From assembly GCF_905397285.1 (NCBI RefSeq), contig NZ_CAJPUX010000001.1:620001-684000 (forward strand): DNA of 64,000 nt, given 5' to 3'. The stretch is from Cupriavidus plantarum (lineage in GTDB: Bacteria > Pseudomonadota > Gammaproteobacteria > Burkholderiales > Burkholderiaceae). The notes under the pieces were generated by a model. It was not told the DNA's origin. It did not search any database and saw only the letters and a list, made by a program, of their open reading frames with translations. A program made the position numbers and the translations under genes. This document shows positions 27,365 to 37,159 of the stretch, one piece after another. Each line of letters begins with the position of its first letter. Position 1 is the stretch's first letter.

Positions 27365-30256
27365 ATGCAGCAGCATGGCGGATCCCCGCCGGCCGGCGGA
27401 CGCGTGCTGCGCGTCGCCTGGCCGTTCGTCCCCGTGGTGATCGCGCTGGCCTTGTTTTGCGTGGCCAGCGTCGATCTGCTATCCGCATCGCGCGCGTTCA
27501 TTTCGGCCGAGAGTCTCTGGACCAAGGGGCAGAAGGCCGCCGTGCTGCATTTGCTGCGGTTCGCCGAAACGCGCCAGGACGTCGATTTCGATGCGTATCG
27601 CATGGCCATCGCTTTGCCGCTTGGCGACGCCGAAGCGCGCGTCGCGCTCGAGCGCGTGGACGACTTCGACCGGGACAAGGCGTTTCGCGGGCTGATCGCC
27701 GGGGGGAATCATCCGGACGACATCCCGGCGATGATCCGGCTCTACCGCTATTTTCGCAATGTCACCGAGATCGACCGCGCCATCGCGCTGTGGGCCGAGG
27801 CCGATCGCGATATCCACAAGCTCGATACGCTGGCGAACACGCTGCGCGAGCGCGCCGCGGATCCCGCCTGCGACGAGGTCTGCCTGAAGCCCATCGTCGC
27901 GGACATCACCGAGATCGACGCGCGGCTCACGCCGCTGGAGATCGCGTTTTCCTACAGCATCGGCAATGCCTCGCGGCGCGTCCGCGACACGCTGTTATGG
28001 GGCGGCGTCGGCCTTGCGGTGCTGTTGCTGCTGAGCGCGGTCTGGCTGGCGTATCGCATCCTGCGGCAGGAGCGGCAGTTGCGCGAGGCGCTGACCGGCA
28101 GCGAGGAACGGCTCAAGCTCGCCGTGGCGGGCAGCAGCGATGGCCTGTGGGACTGGCATCCGCATCGCGGCGAACTCTATTTCTCGCCGCGCTGCGCCGA
28201 GATGCTTGGCTACGATCCCGATGAGCTGCCCCACGCGCGCGAAACGCTGCTGGCACTGATGCATCCGGCCGACGTGCCGGGGTTCGAGCGGCAACTGTCG
28301 CGGCATCTGCGCGAGGGCACGCAGTACGACGTGGAGTTCCGCCTGCGCCGGAAGACCGGCGGCTATCAGTGGGTGCGCTCGCGTGGCCGGATGGTCCGCG
28401 GCACCACGGGCAAGCCCGCGCGTATGGCGGGTTCCCTGACCGACATTACAGACCGCAAGGAATTCGAATCGCAGCTGTTCGCGGAGAAGGAGCGCGCGCA
28501 GGTCACGCTGCAGGCAATCGGCGAGGCGGTGGTCACAACGGACGTGTGGGGGCGCATCGAATCGCTGAACCCCGTCGCGGAGCTGCTCACGGGCTGGACG
28601 AATCAGGAGGCGATCGGCACGTTCCTCGCGCAGACCTGTCCGCTGCAGGACGAAAGCACGGGTGCCCCGATCACCGACCTGATCTCGCGCGCGCTGCAGG
28701 AGCGCTGGCCCACGCAGGCCATCATGCTGCTGGCGCGCCGGGGCGGCGGACTCGTGGCGGTGAAGCCCTCGGTGGCGCTGATTCGCGATCGCTCGGGGCT
28801 CGCCATCGGCGTGGTCCTGGTCATGCATGACGTGAGCATGGAACGCGCGCACGCGGCGCGGCTCGCGCACGAGGCCACCCACGACGGGCTGACGGGCCTC
28901 GTCAACCGCGCGGAGTTCGAACGGCGCCTGGCGTCGGCCACGAGCAGCACGCGCCAGACCGACTGCACGCATACGCTGATGTATCTGGACCTCGATCAGT
29001 TCAAGGTCGTGAACGACACGTGCGGCCATGCGGCGGGCGACGAACTCATCCGGCAGGTGGCGGAGGTCATGCGCCAGGCGCTGCGCAAGGGCGATACGCT
29101 CGCGCGCCTCGGCGGCGACGAATTCGGCGTGCTGCTGGAACACTGCTCGGGCGAGGAGGGCGCGCGCGTGGCCGAGGCCCTGCGCCGCGCGATCTCGTCG
29201 TTCCGCTTCGCGCACCGGCAGCGCACGTTCGCGCTCGGCGTGAGCATCGGCGTGGTAAGCCTCGACGGCAGCATCGTCAAGGTCGAGGAAGCGCTCAGCG
29301 CGGCCGATGCGGCGTGCTATATGGCCAAGGAGGGCGGTCGCAACCGCGTACAAATCTATCGCATGGACGACAACGCGATGCAGTCGCGCCGCGGGGAGAT
29401 GGAGTGGGTGAGCCGCGTGCATGCGGCGCTCGCCGCCGGACGGTTCTGCCTGTATGCGCAGGAGATCGTTGCGTTGCAGTCGGACGCGGGGCGAGCCGCC
29501 GATTCTGCCGACGAAGCCGATTCTGCCGACGAAGCCGATGCTGCCGACCAGGCCGGAGGGCGCCATATCGAACTGTTGCTGCGCCTGATCGACGAGCGCG
29601 GCGAACTCGTGCCGCCGATGGCCTTCGTGCCCGCGTGCGAACGCTTCAACCTGATGCCGATGATCGACCGTTGGGTCGTGGAGACGAGCTTCGCCGCGCT
29701 CGCGCGCCTGCACGCGGACCAGCCGGGCGCGATCGCCATGTGTTCGATCAACCTGTCCGGCGCGTCGCTGGCCGACGATCATTTCCCCGCGTTCGTGCAG
29801 CAGCAGGCCGAACTGCGGGGTCTCGCGCTCGACACCATCTGCTTCGAGATCACCGAGACCGCGGCCATTGCCAACCTGACGCAGGCGGCGACGTTCATCC
29901 AGCAGTTGCAGGCCATGGGGTGCGCCTTCGCGCTCGACGACTTCGGCGCGGGCATGTCGTCGTTCGCTTACCTCAAGCATCTGCCCGCCGCGTATCTCAA
30001 GATCGACGGCAGCTTCGTGCGAGAGATGCTCGACGACCCCGTCAACCTCGTGATGATCGAGGCGATCCAGCGAATCGGGCAGGCCATGGGCAAGCGCACG
30101 ATCGCCGAGTTCGTCGAGAGTGAAGAGATGCTGCAGCGCCTGCGCGGGCTCGGGATCGATCACGCGCAGGGCTACTACATCGCGCGGCCGCAGCCGTTCG
30201 CGCGCGGCACGGGTGTGCAGGTCGAGACGACCGAACGCTTCGCCGTGACGCTATGA
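27365..30256 (+). CDS. membrane PAS-GGDEF-EAL cyclic-di-GMP protein
   Basis: A 963-residue sensor with both c-di-GMP domains. Two transmembrane helices (about residues 14-36 and 208-232) bracket a periplasmic domain. Two PAS-like domains follow (about 243-370 and 375-495). The GGDEF domain has an intact GGDEF at 583-587 and an RKGD inhibitory-site motif five residues before it. The EAL domain carries ELLLR at 736-740, INLSG, EITETA, LDDFGAGMSSF, LKIDGSF and QGYYIARPQP, so all metal and catalytic positions appear kept. ADSADE repeats at 712-729 sit just before the EAL motif. The ATG at 27365 has GGGAAG upstream; a longer frame exists. The gene is monocistronic by context. Confidence 0.95.
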   Translation: MQQHGGSPPAGGRVLRVAWPFVPVVIALALFCVASVDLLSASRAFISAESLWTKGQKAAVLHLLRFAETRQDVDFDAYRMAIALPLGDAEARVALERVDDFDRDKAFRGLIAGGNHPDDIPAMIRLYRYFRNVTEIDRAIALWAEADRDIHKLDTLANTLRERAADPACDEVCLKPIVADITEIDARLTPLEIAFSYSIGNASRRVRDTLLWGGVGLAVLLLLSAVWLAYRILRQERQLREALTGSEERLKLAVAGSSDGLWDWHPHRGELYFSPRCAEMLGYDPDELPHARETLLALMHPADVPGFERQLSRHLREGTQYDVEFRLRRKTGGYQWVRSRGRMVRGTTGKPARMAGSLTDITDRKEFESQLFAEKERAQVTLQAIGEAVVTTDVWGRIESLNPVAELLTGWTNQEAIGTFLAQTCPLQDESTGAPITDLISRALQERWPTQAIMLLARRGGGLVAVKPSVALIRDRSGLAIGVVLVMHDVSMERAHAARLAHEATHDGLTGLVNRAEFERRLASATSSTRQTDCTHTLMYLDLDQFKVVNDTCGHAAGDELIRQVAEVMRQALRKGDTLARLGGDEFGVLLEHCSGEEGARVAEALRRAISSFRFAHRQRTFALGVSIGVVSLDGSIVKVEEALSAADAACYMAKEGGRNRVQIYRMDDNAMQSRRGEMEWVSRVHAALAAGRFCLYAQEIVALQSDAGRAADSADEADSADEADAADQAGGRHIELLLRLIDERGELVPPMAFVPACERFNLMPMIDRWVVETSFAALARLHADQPGAIAMCSINLSGASLADDHFPAFVQQQAELRGLALDTICFEITETAAIANLTQAATFIQQLQAMGCAFALDDFGAGMSSFAYLKHLPAAYLKIDGSFVREMLDDPVNLVMIEAIQRIGQAMGKRTIAEFVESEEMLQRLRGLGIDHAQGYYIARPQPFARGTGVQVETTERFAVTL
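29498..29551. repeat. 18-bp tandem repeat inside the GGDEF-EAL gene
   Basis: Two identical copies of GCCGATTCTGCCGACGAA and a third with three mismatches lie head to tail. They encode ADSADE, ADSADE and ADAADQ in the loop that leads into the EAL motif. Confidence 0.95.
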
Positions 30257-30289
30257 CGATGCGCCCGGATATCCGGGTCAGCGCTCAGG

Positions 30290-30829
30290 TCAGACCGGCG
30301 GCGGTACGATCGGCGACGTGGCGTCCGTCGTCGCGACGGGCGTGATTGGCGCGGGCGGCGAATACACGAGCGGATCCCGGAACCCGGTGTCGCCGGGTTT
30401 GCGCACGGGCTGTTTGGCAGCCTGCCACGAGCGGTACGCAAAGTAACCGGCGCCAGCCATCGCGCCGAGCTTCGATACCTTCCACACCACGCGCCCGATA
30501 GAGGTCTTGCGCAGCAGCGGCAGCGCGAGCGTGATGGCGGTGCTCACCATCGGATAGTCCCGCGTGATGCCGAACAGCTTGAGCCAGCCGCCAGGGCGGG
30601 TCATCCCCGCCATCTTCGGCAGCCAGGCACTGAGGTTCGTCATGCGGCGCGCGCCGCCACGCACCTGCTGCAACGCCTGCATGGCGTCGTAGCGTTCCAG
30701 CGCGGCGCGCGTGAGCAGCAGTTCCTTGCGCACAGCGAGAGGCAGCCGGACTTCATGCGAGAACCGCGCGGGGCGCGGATGATCGCGGCCCGTTTGTTCG
30801 TCGTTGGAGGGGTCGTTGTCGTGTTTCAT
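30290..30829 (-). CDS. DUF3318-type protein
   Basis: A 179-residue protein of unknown function, matched from memory to the DUF3318 family by its position after a YqjE-like gene. The N-terminal half is charged, with RKELLLTRAALERYDAMQAL; a weakly hydrophobic stretch spans about 95-130 (STAITLALPLLRKTS, GAMAGAGYFAYRSWQAAK). The C-terminus is proline-rich. Its start overlaps the yqjE stop as ATGA, so the two are coupled. A role in membrane association is inferred only. Confidence 0.75.
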   Translation of the reverse strand: MKHDNDPSNDEQTGRDHPRPARFSHEVRLPLAVRKELLLTRAALERYDAMQALQQVRGGARRMTNLSAWLPKMAGMTRPGGWLKLFGITRDYPMVSTAITLALPLLRKTSIGRVVWKVSKLGAMAGAGYFAYRSWQAAKQPVRKPGDTGFRDPLVYSPPAPITPVATTDATSPIVPPPV

Positions 30830-31203
30830 CGGCGCAGCATCTCCCGGTCCTTGTCGAGCTCAGCGAGCGTGGCTTCGAACAGCGGCGGCGCATGGCGCAG
30901 CTTGTTGCGCGCGACGAGCAGGCATAACCCGGCCGCAACGATATAGAAGAGCACGATGGCCAGGATCGCCTGCCATCGATAGGTTTCCCAGAACAGGATG
31001 ACGATCAGCAGCGTGAACGTCATCAGCGCCATGCTGAAGAACGCTAGCGCGAAACAGGCAAGCAGCGCCACCTTCATCAGTCGGGCGCGCTCCTCGGCCA
31101 GTTCCACGCTCGCGAGTTCCAGTCGCGTCTGCAGCATCGATACGATCGATCCTGCCAGGTTGCGAAGGGCATCCAGGAACTTCGGGGAAGAGGGTTCGCT
31201 CAT
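30826..31203 (-). CDS. YqjE-like phage-holin-family membrane protein
   Basis: A 125-residue protein with two transmembrane helices (about 44-71 and 78-97) after an amphipathic N-terminal region (NLAGSIVSMLQTRLELASVE) typical of the YqjE/holin 3-6 family. In other proteobacteria this gene accompanies DUF883/YqjD genes, as it does here. The chosen start MSEPSSPKFL is the first with a normal N-terminus; the frame upstream is arginine- and proline-rich and unlikely to be coding. Downstream it overlaps the DUF3318 gene. Confidence 0.85.
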   Translation of the reverse strand: MSEPSSPKFLDALRNLAGSIVSMLQTRLELASVELAEERARLMKVALLACFALAFFSMALMTFTLLIVILFWETYRWQAILAIVLFYIVAAGLCLLVARNKLRHAPPLFEATLAELDKDREMLRR

Positions 31204-31426
31204 GCGGCGGTCTTGCGAATGTGCGAGGCGTGACGCGGAAAGACTCGCGACGCGGCCGGCGGGGTTGGGGCCTTCCGCTTCGGCGGGAAGGCCCTGGGCA
31301 TTGGAGACCCGAGCAGGTGGCCCCCGGCGACTACCCGGCACGGGTCGCCCCGGCCGGGTGAGGTACTACGCTAGCAGACTGACGGGTCGGACGGCACGCT
31401 CGCACCGTCCGATCCGGATTCCGGAA

Positions 31427-31702
31427 TTACTTGCGGTTGAGCAGCAGGCCGATCAGCAGACCCACGCCGGCCGCCACGCCCACGGCGCGCCACGGGTGGT
31501 CATGCACGTAATCGTCGGTCGCGCGTGCGGCGGCCTTGCTCTTCGTGACTACGGCGTCCTGCAGATCCTGGGCCTTCTCCTTCGCTTGCTTCAGCAGGCC
31601 CATGCCACGCTCGCGCAGTTCGGCAGCTTTCTCGCCGGTAGTCGAGGCCGCTTGCTTAAGCAGTTCTTCGGCGTCGGACAGAACGGTCTTGACATCGCTC
31701 AT
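31427..31702 (-). CDS. DUF883 (ElaB/YqjD-type) membrane-anchored protein
   Basis: A 91-residue protein of the ElaB/YqjD/DUF883 family. A long amphipathic helix (about 5-65) precedes the family hallmark DDYVHDHPWRAVGVAAGVG and a C-terminal transmembrane anchor at about 72-88. E. coli YqjD binds ribosomes at the membrane in stationary phase; whether that holds here is unknown. AGGAG lies 7 bases before the ATG. It lies 223 bp upstream of the yqjE-like gene on the same strand. Confidence 0.9.
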   Translation of the reverse strand: MSDVKTVLSDAEELLKQAASTTGEKAAELRERGMGLLKQAKEKAQDLQDAVVTKSKAAARATDDYVHDHPWRAVGVAAGVGLLIGLLLNRK

Positions 31703-32047
31703 CAGTTTCTCCTGTTTGCGGGCGGTTGGTTGTGTTGATGACATTTTGCCTTGCTCGCTCCCACTTGTGGCGTTTCGTGTCTCCACACGGGACATGAAAC
31801 AAGGATATGTGGCGGCGAGCCATCGTTTCAAGTCTTGACGCTCGCTTTCGGGCGTTCGATCCGAAACCGATGGCATATCGATATCGGCAGCGGGGCGGGT
31901 CGGCTATAGTCCGTCCGCTGGAAGCCAATCACGGGTCTTATGACTTCGAGTGATTTTATAGTGACTTTATATTCGTTTGAGTTGGATCGCAATCTCACTA
32001 AGCTGGTTCAATTCGTTTCTATCCCCCAGATCAACAGGAGATAAGGC
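31703..32047. other. divergent intergenic region DUF883 / peroxiredoxin
   Basis: This 345-bp stretch holds no supported gene. Its most visible feature is an AT-rich island at about 31938-31975 (TGATTTTATAGTGAC, TTTATATT) in otherwise GC-rich DNA, likely carrying promoter elements for the peroxiredoxin. No confident -35/-10 pair could be fixed. Confidence 0.5.
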
Positions 32048-32686
32048 ATGGCACTGCGTCTCGGCGATATCGCCCCTGACTTCGAGCAAGATTCGAGCGA
32101 GGGCCGCATCCGTTTTCACGAATGGCTCGGAGATGGCTGGGGGGTTCTGTTCTCGCACCCCGCGGACTACACGCCGGTGTGCACGACGGAGCTCGGTCTG
32201 ACCGCGAAGCTCAAGGACGAATTCGCGAAGCGGGGCGTCAAGGCGATCGCGCTGTCTGTGGATAACGTCGAATCGCACAAGGGCTGGATCAACGATATCA
32301 ACGAAACGCAGGCAACGTCGGTCAACTTCCCGATTCTCGCCGACAGCGATCGCAAGGTATCCGAGCTGTACGACATGATCCATCCGAACGCGAACGAGAC
32401 CCTGACGGTGCGTTCGCTGTTCGTCATCGATCCGAAAAAGAAGGTCCGCCTGATCATCACGTATCCGGCGAGCACGGGTAGAAATTTCAACGAAATCCTA
32501 CGCGTCATCGATTCTTTGCAATTGACCGACAACCATAGCGTCGCTACGCCGGGCAACTGGCAGGATGGGGATGATGTGGTGATCGTGCCGTCGCTGAAGG
32601 ACGAAGAGGTGATCCGCCAGAAATTCCCGAAGGGCTACAAGGCGGTGCGTCCGTATCTGCGCCTGACGCCGCAGCCGAACAAGTAA
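32048..32686 (+). CDS. 1-Cys peroxiredoxin (Prx6 type)
   Basis: A 212-residue AhpC/TSA-family peroxidase that reduces hydrogen and alkyl peroxides. The peroxidatic cysteine is C45 in ADYTPVCTTE. The long C-terminal dimerisation part (TPGNWQDGDDVVIVPSLKDE, PKGYKAVRPYLR) is diagnostic for Prx6, and no resolving cysteine is evident. AGGAG stands before the ATG. A terminator follows. It converges on gcdH. Confidence 0.95.
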   Translation: MALRLGDIAPDFEQDSSEGRIRFHEWLGDGWGVLFSHPADYTPVCTTELGLTAKLKDEFAKRGVKAIALSVDNVESHKGWINDINETQATSVNFPILADSDRKVSELYDMIHPNANETLTVRSLFVIDPKKKVRLIITYPASTGRNFNEILRVIDSLQLTDNHSVATPGNWQDGDDVVIVPSLKDEEVIRQKFPKGYKAVRPYLRLTPQPNK

Positions 32687-32708
32687 GCGGTACGACGAAG
32701 GTGTTTCA

Positions 32709-32728
32709 ACGACGGGGCGACCCGTCGT
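32709..32728. other. 8-bp hairpin after the peroxiredoxin gene
   Basis: ACGACGGG and CCCGTCGT form a perfect 8-bp stem with a GCGA tetraloop just after the stop codon. It has no T-run and may protect the 3' end of the mRNA. Confidence 0.6.
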
Positions 32729-32747
32729 CTCCTTGGTAGTGTGATTT

Positions 32748-32783
32748 CGCCCGGCGCGACGCAGGTCCCGCCGGGCGTTTTGT
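32748..32783 (+). terminator. rho-independent terminator of the peroxiredoxin gene
   Basis: CGCCCGGC at 32748-32755 and GCCGGGCG at 32770-32777 pair perfectly, followed by TTTTGTCTTT. It reaches nearly to the gcdH stop codon on the other strand. Confidence 0.85.
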
Positions 32784-32785
32784 CT

Positions 32786-33979
32786 TTAGAAGAACGCTTG
32801 CAGGCCGGTCTGAGCGCGGCCCAGGATCAGTGCGTGGATGTCGTGCGTGCCTTCGTAGGTGTTGACCACCTCGAGGTTGACCACGTGCCGGATAACGCCG
32901 AACTCGTCGGAGATGCCGTTGCCGCCGAGCATGTCGCGCGCCACGCGCGCGATGTCGAGCGACTTGCCGCACGAGTTGCGCTTCATGATCGAGGTGATCT
33001 CCACCGCGGCCGTGCCCTCGTCCTTCATGCGGCCCAGACGCAGGCAGCCCTGCAGCGCGAGCGTGATCTCGGTCTGCATGTCGGCCAGCTTCTTCTGCAC
33101 CAGCTGCGTGGCGGCCAGCGGACGGCCGAATTGCTTGCGGTCCAGCGTGTACTGCCGCGCGGTGTGCCAGCAGAATTCGGCGGCGCCGATCGCGCCCCAG
33201 GCGATGCCGTAGCGTGCCGAGTTGAGGCACGTGAAGGGGCCCTTGAGGCCGCTGACGCCCGGCATGATGTTCTCTTCGGGCACGAACACCTGATCCATCA
33301 CGATCTCGCCCGTGATCGAGGTGCGCAGGCCCACCTTGCCGTGGATCGCCGGTGCGGACAGGCCCTTCCAGCCCTTCTCGAGGATGAAGCCGCGGATGGC
33401 ATCCTTGCCGTCCTCCCCCTGCAGCTTGGCCCACACCACGAACACGTCGGCGATCGGCGAGTTGGTGATCCACATCTTCGCGCCGCTGAGTTCGTAGCCG
33501 CCATCGACCTTCTTCGCGCGGGTGACCATCGAGCCCGGATCCGAACCGTGGTTCGGTTCCGTCAGGCCGAAGCAGCCGATCCATTCGCCGGTGGCGAGCT
33601 TTGGCAGGTACTTCTCCTTCTGGGCATCGCTGCCGAATTCGTAGATGGGCACCATCACGAGCGACGACTGCACGCTCATCATCGAACGGTAACCGGAGTC
33701 CACGCGCTCGACTTCGCGCGCGATCAGGCCGTAGCTGACGTAGTTGAGGCCGGGGCCGCCGTACTGCTCGGGGATGGTCGGGCCGAGCAGGCCGAGTTCG
33801 CCCATCTCGCGGAAGATCTCGATGTCGGTCTTCTCGTTGCGGAAGGACTGCAGCACGCGCGGCATCAGCTTGTCCTGGCAGTAGGACGCGGCGGCATCAC
33901 GCACCATGCGCTCGTCGTCGGTGAGCTGCTGGTCCACCAGCAGAGGATCGGTCCAATGGAATTCGGCGTTCGCGGCCAT
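32786..33979 (-). CDS. gcdH: glutaryl-CoA dehydrogenase
   Basis: A 397-residue FAD enzyme of the acyl-CoA dehydrogenase family that oxidises and decarboxylates glutaryl-CoA to crotonyl-CoA at the end of lysine and tryptophan breakdown. Family marks: [16 protein letters not shown] (flavin site), [39 protein letters not shown] and the catalytic base E376 in NTYEGTHDI. The arginine in SARYGIAWG also fits GCDH. The start at MAANAEFHW has GGAGA upstream; a start 14 codons earlier would overlap the operator. It diverges from an iclR-type gene. Confidence 0.95.
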   Translation of the reverse strand: MAANAEFHWTDPLLVDQQLTDDERMVRDAAASYCQDKLMPRVLQSFRNEKTDIEIFREMGELGLLGPTIPEQYGGPGLNYVSYGLIAREVERVDSGYRSMMSVQSSLVMVPIYEFGSDAQKEKYLPKLATGEWIGCFGLTEPNHGSDPGSMVTRAKKVDGGYELSGAKMWITNSPIADVFVVWAKLQGEDGKDAIRGFILEKGWKGLSAPAIHGKVGLRTSITGEIVMDQVFVPEENIMPGVSGLKGPFTCLNSARYGIAWGAIGAAEFCWHTARQYTLDRKQFGRPLAATQLVQKKLADMQTEITLALQGCLRLGRMKDEGTAAVEITSIMKRNSCGKSLDIARVARDMLGGNGISDEFGVIRHVVNLEVVNTYEGTHDIHALILGRAQTGLQAFF

Positions 33980-34001
33980 CGAGGTCTCCTGAAGATTTAA
34001 A

Positions 34002-34018
34002 GTTCCGCATTGCGGAAC
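34002..34018. promoter_or_regulatory. palindromic operator between gcdH and iclR-type gene
   Basis: GTTCCGC and GCGGAAC are perfect inverted arms separated by ATT. A second copy of the left arm, GTTCCGATGCGG, follows at 34022-34033. The palindrome overlaps a plausible iclR promoter (TTGCGG at 34010-34015, 18 bp, TAGTAT at 34034-34039) and lies 22 bp before gcdH, next to a TTTAAA on that strand. Its size and position suit an IclR-family dimer site. Confidence 0.75.
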
Positions 34019-34050
34019 CATGTTCCGATGCGGTAGTATAGCTGAACCTC

Positions 34051-34959
34051 ATGGCGGTGCAATACCGTCGTGCTACCCCGGAGACCACCTTGCCCAACGT
34101 TCCGACCACCGCGGCGATTGACGCAGCCCTTGATCCGGCCCTTGATTCTTCACGCCAGCCGGCGCGCGAAGCCGCCAGCGGAAAACCGGCGGGCGAGCGC
34201 GAGAGCGATCCCAACTTCGTTACCGCCCTTGCGCGCGGCCTCGAGCTGCTGCGCTGCTTCCGGACCGGCGAGGCCATGCTCGGCAACCAGGACTTCGTCC
34301 GCCGCACGGGATTTCCGAAGGCGACCGTGAGCCGGCTCGCGGGCACGCTCGTGCAACTGGGATACCTGCGGTATGACGCATCGCTCGGCAAGTACGCGCT
34401 GGACGCGGGCGTGCTGGCGCTTGGCTTCTCGTATCTGTCGGCGTCGAACGTCGTGGCGCTGGCACGGCCGCATATGCTCGCGTTCGCGCAAACGCACGGC
34501 GTGTCGGTGTCGCTGGGCAAGCGAGAGCGGCTCGAGGTCATCTACCTCGAGTCGATTCGTAACGATGCCGGCGCGATGCTCGGCCTTGGCGTGGGGTCGC
34601 GGCTGTCGCTGGTCTCGAGCTCGATGGGCCGCGCCTATCTGGCCGCGCTGCCCTCGGCGCGGCGGGAGCGCGTGCTGGCCGAGTTCGCACAGGCCTATCC
34701 CGAGCAATGGCGGCAGCAGGAAGCGCCGATGCGCGCGGCGCTCGAGGCAGCCGAGCGCCTAGGCTACTCGCCGTCGTTCCGCGACTGGCATCCGGCCATC
34801 CATGCCTGTGCGGTGGCCTTCCGCCCGATCGGCGAACGCGACATCCATATGCTGAGCTGTAGCGCGTCGTATGGCGCGGTGTCCGAGCAGGACTTCCACG
34901 ACAGGCTCGCCCCGGCGCTGCGCGCGCTGGCGGAAAGATTGTCGGACACTACCGGCTGA
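34051..34959 (+). CDS. IclR-family transcriptional regulator
   Basis: A 302-residue regulator. A disordered N-terminal tail of about 50 residues precedes the winged helix (about 55-115: ALARGLELLRCF, RRTGFPKATVSRLAGTLVQL). The ligand domain follows, with LSLVSSSMGRAYLAALPSAR near residue 190 and the closing GERDIHMLSCSA. Several regulators of this shape act on aromatic acid pathways. Divergence from gcdH across a palindrome suggests that it controls gcdH and itself. The predicted transcript leader is only a few bases long. Confidence 0.9.
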   Translation: MAVQYRRATPETTLPNVPTTAAIDAALDPALDSSRQPAREAASGKPAGERESDPNFVTALARGLELLRCFRTGEAMLGNQDFVRRTGFPKATVSRLAGTLVQLGYLRYDASLGKYALDAGVLALGFSYLSASNVVALARPHMLAFAQTHGVSVSLGKRERLEVIYLESIRNDAGAMLGLGVGSRLSLVSSSMGRAYLAALPSARRERVLAEFAQAYPEQWRQQEAPMRAALEAAERLGYSPSFRDWHPAIHACAVAFRPIGERDIHMLSCSASYGAVSEQDFHDRLAPALRALAERLSDTTG

Positions 34960-34991
34960 GGCTCGGCGCTGCAGCCCGCTTCAGCACGGCG

Positions 34992-35870
34992 TCAGAGATC
35001 CGTTCGCAGCTTCCAAAGTTCGGGAAACAGCACCACATCAAGCATCTTGCGCAGGTAGCCGACGCCTTCGGTACCGCCCGTGCCGCGCTTGAACCCGATC
35101 ACGCGCTCGACCGTGGTCACATGGCGGAAGCGCCATTGGCGGAACGCATCTTCGAGATCGACGAACTTTTCGCCAAGCTCGTACAGCTCCCAGTGCGCGG
35201 AAGGATCGCGATAGATTTGCAGCCACGCGGCTTCCACCGACGCGTTGTAGCCCGCGGGCTGCGCCCAGTCGCGCTCGAGACACGCCGCGTCGATCGCGAA
35301 GCCGCGCCGCGCCATCAGCCGGATGGCTTCGTCGTACAGCGACGGCGTGCGCAATGCCGTCTCGACCAGCGCGAGGTGCTCGGCCCGGTGCGCATGCGGC
35401 CGCAGCATCGCCGCGTTCTTGTTGCCGAGGATGAATTCGATCTCGCGGTACTGGTACGACTGGAATCCCGACGACGCCCCGAGGTAGGGGCGCATCGCCG
35501 AATACTCGGGCGGCGTCATCGTGGCCAGCACGTTCCACGCCTGCACGAGCTGATCCATGATGCGCGACACGCGCGTCAGCATCTTGAAGGCGGGAGGCAG
35601 GCGGTCTTCGCGCACGCTGTCGCGCGCCGCCCGCAGCTCGTGCAGCATCAGCTTCATCCACAGTTCGGTGGTCTGGTGCTGGACGATGAACAGCATCTCG
35701 TTGTGATCGGGCGAACGCGGATGCTGCGCGTTGAGGATCTGGTCGAGGCCGAGGTAGTCGCCGTAGCTCATGTCCCGCGCGAAGTCCATCTGCGCGCCGT
35801 GCCAGTTGCCCTCGGCGTCGTCTTTCGGTGCCGAGAACGGGCAGCCGCCGGCGGTAGTGGTGGTCGTCAT
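34992..35870 (-). CDS. kynA: tryptophan 2,3-dioxygenase
   Basis: A 292-residue heme enzyme that opens the indole ring of L-tryptophan to N-formylkynurenine. Signatures are [38 protein letters not shown] (distal-side residues including the active-site His), [19 protein letters not shown] and [20 protein letters not shown] (heme-ligand histidine and substrate loop). Length is typical of bacterial TDO. It is last in the kynB-kynU-kynA set, 13 bp after kynU. Confidence 0.97.
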   Translation of the reverse strand: MTTTTTAGGCPFSAPKDDAEGNWHGAQMDFARDMSYGDYLGLDQILNAQHPRSPDHNEMLFIVQHQTTELWMKLMLHELRAARDSVREDRLPPAFKMLTRVSRIMDQLVQAWNVLATMTPPEYSAMRPYLGASSGFQSYQYREIEFILGNKNAAMLRPHAHRAEHLALVETALRTPSLYDEAIRLMARRGFAIDAACLERDWAQPAGYNASVEAAWLQIYRDPSAHWELYELGEKFVDLEDAFRQWRFRHVTTVERVIGFKRGTGGTEGVGYLRKMLDVVLFPELWKLRTDL

Positions 35871-35883
35871 GTTGTGCTCCCGC

Positions 35884-37140
35884 TCAGGTTACCTGTCCAC
35901 GCACCGCGAAGCGGGCCTCGCGATAGACGCCGCTGTCGAGCACGTCGCGCAGGACCTCTACCGCATCCCAGACCTCGGCAAAGCTCGTGTACAACGGCGT
36001 GAAGCCGAAGCGCGCAATTGACGGCTCACGGTAGTCGCCGATGACGCCGCGCTCGATCAGCGCCGCCACCACCGCGTAACCATCGGGATGCGCGAAGCTG
36101 ACGTGGCTGCCGCGCCGGGCGTGATCGCGCGGCGTGACAAGCCGTAGCGGGTGATCGCCGCAGCGATGCTCGACGAGGCGGATGAACAGATCGGTCAGCC
36201 GCAGCGATTTCTCGCGCAGCGCGGCCATCGTCGTCCGCGCGAAGACATCGAGCCCGCATTCGACCAGCGCCAGCGACGTCATCGGCTGCGTGCCACACAG
36301 GAAGCGGCCGATGCCCTCGGTCGGCCGATACTGCGGCGACATCGCGAACGGGGCGGCATGGCCCCACCAGCCCGACAGCGGCTGCCAGAACGCATCGCGC
36401 AGCGCGGGCGCGACCCATACGAAGGCAGGCGAGCCGGGGCCGCCGTTCAGGTACTTGTACGTGCAGCCGATGGCGTAGTCGGCGCGCGCGCCATGCAGAT
36501 CGACGGGCACGGCGCCGGCCGAATGCGCGAGGTCCCATACCGTGAGCGCGCCGCGCGCGTGCGCGAGTTCGGTCAGGCCCGCCATGTCGAGCATCTCGCC
36601 CGACTTGTAGTTGACGTGCGTGAGCATGACCACTGCACAGTCGGCGCCGATCGCGGCATCGAGCTGCGAGGGATCGTCGACGAGGCGCAGCGAGTAGCCG
36701 CGCTGGAGCAGGTCGGCGAGGCCCTGCGCGATATAGAGGTCGGTCGGGAAGTTGCTGGCCTCGGACACGATCACGCGGCGCGCGGGGTCGCGTTGTTCCT
36801 GCACGCGCAATGCGGCGGCCAGTACCTTGAACAGGTTGATCGACGTCGTGTCGGTCACCACCACCTCGTCCTCCTTCGCGCCGATCAGCGGAGCGAGCTT
36901 GTTGCCGAGCCGGCGCGGGAGGTCGAACCAGCCCGCGTCGTTCCAGCTGCGGATGAGGCCCTCGCCCCATTCGGCGGCAACGACTTCGGCCGCGCGCGCG
37001 GCGGCGGCACGGGGCTGCGCGCCGAGGGAGTTACCGTCGAGGTAGATCACGCCCGGCGGCAGGGCGAACTGGTCGCGCAGCGGGGCGAGCGGGTCCTCGC
37101 GGTCGAGAGCGAGGCAGTGTTCACGGGTGAAAGCGGTCAT
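35884..37140 (-). CDS. kynU: kynureninase
   Basis: A 418-residue PLP enzyme that cleaves kynurenine to anthranilate and alanine. Marks are [14 protein letters not shown] near residue 33, [16 protein letters not shown] (126-141), [15 protein letters not shown] (202-216, with the PLP-binding aspartate) and the Schiff-base lysine K229 in [15 protein letters not shown]. The ATG at 37140 is preferred over a frame beginning 24 codons earlier, which overlaps the kynB end. It is 19 bp after kynB. Confidence 0.96.
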   Translation of the reverse strand: MTAFTREHCLALDREDPLAPLRDQFALPPGVIYLDGNSLGAQPRAAAARAAEVVAAEWGEGLIRSWNDAGWFDLPRRLGNKLAPLIGAKEDEVVVTDTTSINLFKVLAAALRVQEQRDPARRVIVSEASNFPTDLYIAQGLADLLQRGYSLRLVDDPSQLDAAIGADCAVVMLTHVNYKSGEMLDMAGLTELAHARGALTVWDLAHSAGAVPVDLHGARADYAIGCTYKYLNGGPGSPAFVWVAPALRDAFWQPLSGWWGHAAPFAMSPQYRPTEGIGRFLCGTQPMTSLALVECGLDVFARTTMAALREKSLRLTDLFIRLVEHRCGDHPLRLVTPRDHARRGSHVSFAHPDGYAVVAALIERGVIGDYREPSIARFGFTPLYTSFAEVWDAVEVLRDVLDSGVYREARFAVRGQVT

Positions 37141-37159
37141 GGATGAATGGCGTTCGATG

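Noticed and set aside
27995..30163. A 722-residue open frame on the minus strand
   Set aside because: It lies wholly opposite the GGDEF-EAL gene, which has complete catalytic motifs; the antisense product has no recognisable domain.
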